A DNA stretch of 13,699 nucleotides, taken from positions 1-13,699 of the forward strand of contig JAKALX010000051.1 of the NCBI GenBank assembly GCA_021823905.1, read 5' to 3'. Below are positions 6,495 to 11,871 of the stretch, piece by piece; position 1 is the first letter of the stretch, and each line of letters starts with the position of its first letter. A program made the position numbers and the translations under genes. The notes under the pieces are model-generated. The model saw nothing but the letters and a program-made list of their open reading frames with translations. It made no database searches and was not told where the DNA came from. The DNA is from Chloroflexota bacterium. GTDB lineage: Bacteria > Chloroflexota > Dehalococcoidia > Tepidiformales > Tepidiformaceae.

Positions 6495-6525
6495 ACGCGG
6501 AACGAATCGGCAATCGGCAATCGTC
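6493..6525 (+). repeat. Heptamer tandem repeat array
   Basis: AATCGGC, AATCGGC and AATCGTC follow each other at 6505-6525. The preceding GAACGCG/GAACGAA (6493-6506) keeps the same 7-base period back to the HAD stop codon. The array fills most of the 58-base gap before the crotonase gene. A related array lies at 9287-9305. Confidence 0.65.
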
Positions 6526-6552
6526 CATCAACGGTTCCTTGGGGGTGGAAGC

Positions 6553-7302
6553 ATGACTGATCTCGTCCTGCGCTCCGATACCAACGGCGTCGCCACGCTG
6601 ACGCTGAACCGCCCCGAGACGCTGAATGCGCTCAGCCCTTCGCTCTTCGTCGAGCTGCGCGCGCACCTGGATGCGATCGCCGCCGACCCCGAGACCGTTG
6701 GTTGCGTCGTGCTCCGCGGCGCCGGCCGCTCCTTCTCGGCCGGCAATGACATCAAGGCGATCCAGTCGGGCGATCGCGCCCCGTCGGCGACGTTCCAGGC
6801 GGAGACCCTCGACCTGATCGAGGCGCTTCCGCAGCCGGTCATCGCCCAGGTGCACGGCCACTGCTACACCGGCGCGCTCGAACTCGTGCTCGCCTGCGAT
6901 CTCGCCGTCGCCGGCGAGTCCGCGCGTTTCGCCGACACCCATGGCCGCTGGGGCATGACCCCGACCTGGGGCATGAGCCAGCGCCTCCCGCGCCGCATCG
7001 GCCCGCTCCGCGCGAAGCAGATGATGTTCACCGGCCAGCCTCTGAGCGGCGCTGAGGCTGCTGCGATCGGCCTCGTCAACCAGTGCCTGCCCGACGCGGA
7101 GCTCGACGACGCCGTCCAGGCCCTCGCCGCGGCGATCGTCACCAATTCGTGGCATACCCTGCGGGCCGACAAGCGGCTGGTGAACGAAGGCCAACGCTAC
7201 ACGCTCGCCGAGGGCCTCGCCTTCGAACGCAGAACCAGCCCGGGCGCCAGCCCGGACATGGCCGAACGGCTCGCTGCCTTCGGCGCCAGGAATTCTCAAT
7301 GA
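6553..7302 (+). CDS. Enoyl-CoA hydratase/isomerase (crotonase) family protein
   Basis: 249 residues, full length for the family. ATG 6553 follows a G-rich stretch (GGGGGTGGA) at short spacing. The crotonase fold is evident: ATLTLNRPETLNAL at residues 14-27, the CoA/oxyanion loop SAGNDIKAI (~66-74), and GALELVLACDLAV (107-119). G107 supplies the second oxyanion NH and E110 matches the first catalytic Glu of enoyl-CoA hydratase. The second catalytic Glu (in 'PE..LG' of hydratases) is replaced by H130 in FADTHGRWGMTP. Simple 2-enoyl-CoA hydration is therefore doubtful; isomerase, hydrolase or a related CoA chemistry is possible. It lies inside the atp operon, 22 bases before atpD, with its TGA overlapping a tiny ORF. 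Relation to ATP synthesis is unknown. Family is certain, reaction is not. Confidence 0.9.
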   Translation: MTDLVLRSDTNGVATLTLNRPETLNALSPSLFVELRAHLDAIAADPETVGCVVLRGAGRSFSAGNDIKAIQSGDRAPSATFQAETLDLIEALPQPVIAQVHGHCYTGALELVLACDLAVAGESARFADTHGRWGMTPTWGMSQRLPRRIGPLRAKQMMFTGQPLSGAEAAAIGLVNQCLPDAELDDAVQALAAAIVTNSWHTLRADKRLVNEGQRYTLAEGLAFERRTSPGASPDMAERLAAFGARNSQ

Positions 7303-7325
7303 TGAACCCGCTGGAGGTCTCCTAA
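7299..7325 (+). other. Eight-codon mini-ORF bridging crotonase stop and atpD start
   Basis: ATGATG at 7299-7304 overlaps the crotonase TGA (7300-7302) and opens an 8-codon frame (MMNPLEVS) whose TAA (7323-7325) shares its last base with the ATG of atpD. AGGA (7288-7291) precedes it by 7 bases. The mini-ORF covers the strong GGAGGT ribosome site of atpD (7313-7318). A ribosome finishing the crotonase could re-initiate here and hand on to atpD. The overlaps are visible; translation is unproven and could be chance. Confidence 0.35.
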
Positions 7326-8737
7326 TGGTCGCTACCGCCACTGTCGAAGGGCGAGTTGTCCAGGTTATTGGCACGGTGCTCGACATCGAATTCCCGCCCG
7401 GCCACCTGCCGGAGATCAACCACGCGGTGAACGTCATCCGCGAGGACGGTTCCATCCTGGTCACCGAGGTTCAGCAGCACCTTGGCAACAACTGGGTGCG
7501 CGTCCTCGCCATGGACTCGACCGACGGCCTCCGCCGCGACAGCAAGGCGATCGACACCGGCAACTCCATCTCGGTCCCCGTCGGCGAGGCGTCGCTTGGC
7601 CGCATGTTCAACGTCCTCGGGAACCCGATCGACAACCTGCCGGCGCCCGAGAACGCGCCCCGCTGGGGGATTCACCGCGAGCCGCCGAAGTTCGAGGAGC
7701 AGGAGACCACCCCGTCGGTCCTCGAGACCGGCATCAAGGTCATCGACCTGATCGCGCCGCTCGTTCGCGGCGGCAAGGTCGGCCTCTACGGCGGCGCGGG
7801 CGTCGGCAAGACCGTCGTCATCCAGGAGCTCATCTCGAACATCGCCCGCGAGCATGGCGGCTACTCCGTCTTCGCCGGCGTCGGCGAGCGCTCCCGCGAG
7901 GGCAACGACCTCTGGCACGAGATGAAGGACTCTGGCGTGCTCCCGAAGATGGCCATGGTCTTTGGCCAGATGAACGAGCCGCCCGGCGTTCGCCTCCGCG
8001 TCGCCCTGAGTGGCCTGACGATGGCCGAATACTTCCGCGACGAAGAGGGCCGCGACGTCCTCTTCTTTGTCGACAACATCTATCGCTACACGCTCGCCGG
8101 CATGGAAGTGTCGGCGCTTCTCGGCCGCATGCCGTCGGCCGTGGGCTACCAGCCCACGCTCGCCACGGAGATGGGCGACCTCGAGGAGCGCATCACCTCC
8201 ACCAAGAAGGGTTCGATCACCTCGTTCCAGGCGATCTACGTGCCCGCCGACGACTACACGGACCCGGGCGTGGCGACCACGTTCGGCCACCTCGACGCCG
8301 TCGTTGCCCTCGAGCGGGCGCTCGCCGAGCAGGCGCTCTTCCCGGCGATGGACCCCCTCGCCTCGTTCTCGCGCGCTCTCGAACCGCGCATCGTCGGCCA
8401 GGAGCACTACGACGTTGCCCGCAACGTCCAGGGCGTGCTTCAGCGCTACAAGGATCTCCAGGACATCATCGCCATCCTCGGCATCGACGAGCTCTCCGAC
8501 GACGACAAGCTGACCGTGGCCCGCGCGCGCAAGATCCAGCGCTTCCTCACCCAGCCGATGTTCGTCGCCGAGCAGTTCACTGGCACGCCCGGCGCCTACG
8601 TCGCGATTCGCGAGACGATTCGCGGCTTCAAGGAGATTCTGGACGGCCAGCACGACGGCCTCCCCGAGCAGGCGTTCTACATGGTCGGCAACATCGACCA
8701 GGCGGTCGAAAAGGGCCGCCAGCTGGCCGAGGGCTAA
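7325..8737 (+). CDS. atpD: ATP synthase F1 subunit beta (catalytic)
   Basis: 470 residues, full length. The catalytic subunit that makes ATP from ADP and phosphate. ATG 7325 has GGAGGT (7313-7318) 6 bases upstream, the best ribosome site in the window, in keeping with three copies per enzyme. The P-loop GGAGVGKT is at 156-163 with K162 contacting phosphate. The catalytic glutamate is E188 in VGERSREGNDLWHEM. Walker B is in DVLFFVDNIYRYT, with Tyr replacing the more usual Phe twice. The coupling loop is DELSDDD at 388-394, a conservative form of DELSEED. It is separated from atpG by the HAD and crotonase genes. atpC follows 4 bases later. Identity is certain. Confidence 0.98.
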   Translation: MVATATVEGRVVQVIGTVLDIEFPPGHLPEINHAVNVIREDGSILVTEVQQHLGNNWVRVLAMDSTDGLRRDSKAIDTGNSISVPVGEASLGRMFNVLGNPIDNLPAPENAPRWGIHREPPKFEEQETTPSVLETGIKVIDLIAPLVRGGKVGLYGGAGVGKTVVIQELISNIAREHGGYSVFAGVGERSREGNDLWHEMKDSGVLPKMAMVFGQMNEPPGVRLRVALSGLTMAEYFRDEEGRDVLFFVDNIYRYTLAGMEVSALLGRMPSAVGYQPTLATEMGDLEERITSTKKGSITSFQAIYVPADDYTDPGVATTFGHLDAVVALERALAEQALFPAMDPLASFSRALEPRIVGQEHYDVARNVQGVLQRYKDLQDIIAILGIDELSDDDKLTVARARKIQRFLTQPMFVAEQFTGTPGAYVAIRETIRGFKEILDGQHDGLPEQAFYMVGNIDQAVEKGRQLAEG

Positions 8738-8741
8738 ACCC

Positions 8742-9194
8742 GTGCCGCTCACCGTCGAGATCGTGACCGCGGAGCGCATCCTCCGCACCGAACAGGGCGT
8801 GGACGTGCTCGTCGCGCCCGGCAGCGAGGGGCAGCTGGCCATCCTGCCCCACCACGCGGCCCTGATGACGACGCTCGATTCCGGCGAGCTCCTGTTCCGC
8901 CGCGGTCAGGATGAGTCTACCTTCGCCGTCACCGGCGGCTTCATGGAAGTTCTCCACGATCGCGTGACGATCCTCGCCGACAAGGCCGAGGCCGCCGAGG
9001 AGATCGACATCGCCCGCGCCGAAGCCGCTCGCGCCCGCGCCGAGGAACGCCTCCGCCGCTACCGCGACCAGGCCGACCGCGACATCGACGCAGCCCGCGC
9101 CGCGGCCGCGCTCCAGCGCTCGTTGATCCGCCTTCGCGTCGCCACCCGCCGCCGCCGTGGCCCGGGCGCGCCAGGAGCGGCCGGCCGGCCGTAA
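8742..9194 (+). CDS. atpC: ATP synthase F1 subunit epsilon
   Basis: 150 residues, slightly longer than the usual 130-140. GTG 8742 lies 4 bases after the atpD stop, with GAGGG (8729-8733) at 8 bases; the N-terminal MPLTVEIVTAERILRTEQGV fits the family. Residues 1-85 form the beta-sandwich that binds gamma and the c-ring (GSEGQLAILPHHAALMTTL is diagnostic). Residues ~88-130 are the two regulatory helices rich in Ala, Arg and Glu. The last ~20 residues are basic and Gly/Pro-rich (ATRRRRGPGAPGAAGRP), an extension likely to be disordered. The C-terminal helices can inhibit ATP hydrolysis in many bacteria; whether they do so here cannot be told. Last ATP synthase gene; a 134-base gap follows. Confidence 0.94.
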   Translation: MPLTVEIVTAERILRTEQGVDVLVAPGSEGQLAILPHHAALMTTLDSGELLFRRGQDESTFAVTGGFMEVLHDRVTILADKAEAAEEIDIARAEAARARAEERLRRYRDQADRDIDAARAAAALQRSLIRLRVATRRRRGPGAPGAAGRP

Positions 9195-9203
9195 ACGCGA
9201 TCC

Positions 9204-9271
9204 GCCCGGCAAGCTGGCTGGAACGCCGGGCACGGTTGGGGTTCAAGGCCATTGCCGGCCACGCCGCCGGC
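9204..9271 (+). terminator. Two hairpins after atpC, possible end of the atp transcript
   Basis: GCCCGGC (9204-9210) and GCCGGGC (9225-9231) form a 7-bp stem with a 14-base loop. GCCGGC (9254-9259) and GCCGGC (9266-9271) form a 6-bp stem with a 6-base loop. Neither is followed by a T-run, so classical intrinsic termination is doubtful and read-through into murA is possible. I see no convincing promoter in the rest of the gap. Confidence 0.3.
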
Positions 9272-9286
9272 CGATATCCGCGTGTA

Positions 9287-9305
9287 ACTCGTCACTCGGC
9301 ACTCC
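9287..9305 (+). repeat. Second heptamer tandem repeat
   Basis: ACTCGTC (9287-9293), ACTCGGC (9294-9300) and a partial ACTCC (9301-9305) run in tandem with a 7-base period. The unit agrees with the array at 6505-6525 as A(A/C)TCG(G/T)C. It ends 28 bases before the murA start, nearly the same distance as the first array from its downstream gene. Confidence 0.55.
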
Positions 9306-9328
9306 TTCCCCTATCCTGAGGCCAAGGC

Positions 9329-10609
9329 ATGAGCATTCGCGCGCGAGGTCCCCGGTATGTCGTCCAGGGCAGTGCACAACTGCGCGGCTCGGTTCGCATC
9401 TCCGGGGCAAAGAACGCCGCGCTCGCCATGATGTGCGCCGCGCTCCTCACCGACGAAGACGTCGTCCTCACCAACGTCCCTGAAATCACCGACGTCGAGA
9501 GCCTCGGGGAACTCCTGTCGAGCCTTGGCGCGACCGTCGAGCACCAGGGCCGCGGCCGCCTCAGGATTAACGCCGCCGGCGTGCACACGTACGAGGCGCC
9601 GACCGAGCTGATCACCGAGAACCGCGCCTCGTTCCAGGTGCTCGGACCGTTGCTCGCGCGCCATGGCTTTGCGTCGTCGGCGCCACCCGGCGGCGACGTG
9701 ATCGGCCAGCGGCCGATCGACGTGCACCTCTCCGGCTTCGAAGCGATGGGCGCTCGTGTCAGCCGCGAGGGCGAGCGTTTTGTGGCGCGCGCTCCCGGCG
9801 GTCCGGGCAGCCTCCGTGGCGCCCGCGTCTTCATGGACTATCCGTCCGTCTCGGGCACCCAGAACGTGATGATGGCGGCCGTTCTCGCCCGTGAGCATTC
9901 GACGGTCGTCAACGCCGCGACCGAGCCCGAGGTCCAGGAGCTCGCCCACCTGCTCAACGCCATGGGCGCCCGGATCGAGGGCATTGGCACGCAGATGCTC
10001 GAAATCGACGGGGTTACCTCGCTTCATGGCGCCACGGCTCGCGTGATGCCCGACCGCATCGAGGCCGGCACGTTCGCCATCGCCGCCGCGATGACCGGCG
10101 GCGAGGTCGACATCGAAGACGCGCCGCTGCCTGTGATGGACGGCCTCCTCGCGAAGCTGCGCGCGGCTGGGGCGGCCATCACGGACGGCGAAGGCTTCCT
10201 CCGAATCGAGCGCACGTCCGATCTGCGCGCCGTCAGCTTCCAGGCGCTCCCCTATCCCGGCCTCGCCACCGACCTCCATGCACCGATGGCGGCCCTCCTC
10301 ACCCAGGCGAACGGCGTCTCCATCATCCACGAGCGGGTGTTCGACAACCGCATGCTCTACGTCAGCGAGCTCCGCAAAATGGGCGCCGAAATCGTCAGCA
10401 CCGGCTCGTCCGCCATTGTCAGCGGCCCAACGATGCTCCACGGCGCCACCGTTCGTGCCCTGGATGTCCGTGCCGGCGCCGCCGTGCTGCTCGCTGCCCT
10501 CGTCGCCCAGGGAACGACGATTATCGACGAGATCTCCCACCTCGATCGCGGTTATGAGCACCTCGACGAGAAGCTTCGAGCGCTTGGCGCAGAAATCGAG
10601 CGAACCTGA
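9329..10609 (+). CDS. murA: UDP-N-acetylglucosamine 1-carboxyvinyltransferase (MurA)
   Basis: 426 residues, full length. It transfers enolpyruvate from PEP to UDP-GlcNAc in the cytoplasm, the first committed step of peptidoglycan synthesis. ATG 9329 has GAGG (9318-9321) 7 bases upstream. Substrate-binding K28-N29 lie in SGAKNAAL and R99 in ENRASFQVLGPLLAR. The base-type aspartate D315 lies in ATDLHAP, and N340-R341 in VFDNRMLYVSEL. In the flexible active-site loop PGGDVIGQRP the usual Cys (E. coli C115) is D123, as in mycobacterial MurA. Such enzymes are active but are not alkylated by fosfomycin. The gene follows atpC and overlaps mreB by one base (TGATG), so the two are probably co-translated. 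The possibility of a non-MurA EPSP-synthase homologue is remote given these motifs. Confidence 0.96.
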   Translation: MSIRARGPRYVVQGSAQLRGSVRISGAKNAALAMMCAALLTDEDVVLTNVPEITDVESLGELLSSLGATVEHQGRGRLRINAAGVHTYEAPTELITENRASFQVLGPLLARHGFASSAPPGGDVIGQRPIDVHLSGFEAMGARVSREGERFVARAPGGPGSLRGARVFMDYPSVSGTQNVMMAAVLAREHSTVVNAATEPEVQELAHLLNAMGARIEGIGTQMLEIDGVTSLHGATARVMPDRIEAGTFAIAAAMTGGEVDIEDAPLPVMDGLLAKLRAAGAAITDGEGFLRIERTSDLRAVSFQALPYPGLATDLHAPMAALLTQANGVSIIHERVFDNRMLYVSELRKMGAEIVSTGSSAIVSGPTMLHGATVRALDVRAGAAVLLAALVAQGTTIIDEISHLDRGYEHLDEKLRALGAEIERT

Positions 10610-11670
10610 TGGCCTTTGAATTCCTCGCGCCAAAGAAGGCGGGCATCGACCTCGGCACCGCCAACATCCTCGTCTATGTGAAGGGCCAGGGCATCGTCGT
10701 CAACGAACCCTCGGTGGTGGCGCGACATAATCGTGATAACGCCATCGTTGCCGTTGGCGAAGAGGCGCGCGCCATGCAGGGCCGCACGCCGGGCTCAATC
10801 CAGGTGATTCGCCCCATGCGCGACGGCGTCATCGCGGACTACCTCACCACCGAGGCGATGCTTCGCTACTTCATCGGCATCATCACGGGGCGCTTCAACC
10901 TCATCCGGCCCGAAGTCATGGTAACCGTCCCGGCTGGGGTCACGAGCGTTGAGCAGCGGGCAGTGCGCGACGCCGCCGAGCAGGCGGGTGGCCGCAAGCC
11001 GGCGCATCTCATCCCCGAGCCGCTCGCGGCCGCCATCGGGGCGCGCATCCCCATCGGCACGGCGCGCGGCAACATGATCGTCAACATTGGCGGTGGCCGC
11101 ACGGAAGCAGCCGTGATCTCGCTTTACGGGATGGTCGTGAGTGAATCCGTGCGCATGGCCGGCGACCGCATCGACGAAGCGATCATGGCCTACGTTCGCC
11201 GCCGCCACAATCTGATCATCGGGGAGAAGACCGCCGAGGAGATCAAGATGGCGATCGGCAGCGCTCTCCCTGTTGACGAGGGGCTCAGCACGCAGGTCCG
11301 TGGCCGGGATCAGCTGAGCGGTCTGCCCAAGACGATCACGCTGAACAGCCTTGAGATCGCCCAGGCGATCCAGGACTGCCTCGGCACGATCGTGACGACG
11401 GTCCGGGCCGTGCTCGAAAAGACGCCGCCCGAGCTCGCCGCGGATGTTATCGACCGGGGGATCGTGCTCACCGGCGGCGGCGCTCTCTTGCGGCACATGG
11501 ACGAATTGCTCACGCAGGAGACCGGCGTTCCCTGCTACGTCGCCGACAGCCCGCTCGAATGCGTCGCCATCGGCGCCGGCATCGCGCTCGACCATCTCGA
11601 GGTCATCAAGCGCAGCCTCCCGACCGAGGAGGAGAACCTGGTCGGACTCTTCCCCCAGCCGGAGCGGTAA
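10609..11670 (+). CDS. mreB: MreB-family rod-shape actin homologue
   Basis: 353 residues, normal for MreB/Mbl. It forms membrane-associated filaments that guide cell-wall synthesis. ATG 10609 overlaps the murA TGA. Phosphate-1 loop: GIDLGTANILVYVKGQG (from residue 12). Catalytic-type Glu is E137 in LIPEPLAAAIGA. Phosphate-2 loop reads VNIGGGRTEAAVISL: N159 stands where nearly all MreB have Asp, and R164 where Thr is usual. The adenosine motif LTGGGALLRHMDELL lies near residues 287-301, and TAEEIKMAIGSA is conserved. The N-terminal MAFEFLAPKKA could be the membrane-binding amphipathic segment. mreC and mreD do not follow; the next gene is convergent. Because murA lies upstream, it is positionally similar to Firmicute mbl. 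Altered ATP turnover is an inference from the loop changes. Confidence 0.94.
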   Translation: MAFEFLAPKKAGIDLGTANILVYVKGQGIVVNEPSVVARHNRDNAIVAVGEEARAMQGRTPGSIQVIRPMRDGVIADYLTTEAMLRYFIGIITGRFNLIRPEVMVTVPAGVTSVEQRAVRDAAEQAGGRKPAHLIPEPLAAAIGARIPIGTARGNMIVNIGGGRTEAAVISLYGMVVSESVRMAGDRIDEAIMAYVRRRHNLIIGEKTAEEIKMAIGSALPVDEGLSTQVRGRDQLSGLPKTITLNSLEIAQAIQDCLGTIVTTVRAVLEKTPPELAADVIDRGIVLTGGGALLRHMDELLTQETGVPCYVADSPLECVAIGAGIALDHLEVIKRSLPTEEENLVGLFPQPER

Positions 11671-11701
11671 CGGGCCCTGCTTCGCGCTCGGCTCAGGCCC
11701 G
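11671..11701 (+). terminator. Weak hairpin directly after mreB
   Basis: CGGGCC (11671-11676), immediately after the mreB TAA, pairs with GGCCCG (11696-11701), and two more pairs are possible across a bulged C. The loop is long (19 bases) and no T-run follows. A possible terminator or mRNA end-protecting element for murA-mreB, weaker than the hairpin at 11823-11849. Confidence 0.3.
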
Positions 11702-11822
11702 CTTGATGGAGAACGTGATGCCCGGTAGGCGGCTTCATCTCCCTTCACAGAACTCGCTGAGACCGGATCGCAGAGTCAGGAAACGGCGTAAGTCTTGCGG
11801 CCCGTTCGTGAGCGCGGCAAGA

Positions 11823-11849
11823 GGCCGGGCGAACTTCTTCCGCCCGGCC
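11823..11849. terminator. Probable bidirectional terminator between convergent genes
   Basis: GGCCGGGCG (11823-11831) and CGCCCGGCC (11841-11849) form a perfect 9-bp GC stem with the loop AACTTCTTC. It lies 22 bases beyond the stop of the leftward oxidoreductase and about 150 bases beyond mreB. Neither side has a long T-run. Placement between converging genes and the perfect stem support a shared terminator. The 201-base gap it lies in (11671-11871) holds no credible gene; a 10-base direct repeat AGAGTCAGGA occurs at 11772-11781 and 11854-11863. Confidence 0.55.
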
Positions 11850-11871
11850 CCGGAGAGTCAGGATCACCCGT

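Noticed and set aside
7322..8842. Long open frame (506 codons) on the minus strand opposite atpD
   Set aside because: It mirrors the GC-rich codons of atpD, its translation is low-complexity (Asp/Val/Arg/Leu-rich) and has no family motif. Antisense frames of this kind occur opposite every strong gene here.
9236..9317. Promoter for murA (TATCCT at 9312-9317, GATATC at 9273-9278)
   Set aside because: No acceptable -35 box at 16-18 base spacing for either; the first would also leave almost no leader before the ribosome site.
11671..11871. tRNA, small RNA or small gene in the convergent gap
   Set aside because: No cloverleaf arms or T-loop motif, and no frame with a ribosome site; only hairpins and one 10-base direct repeat are visible.
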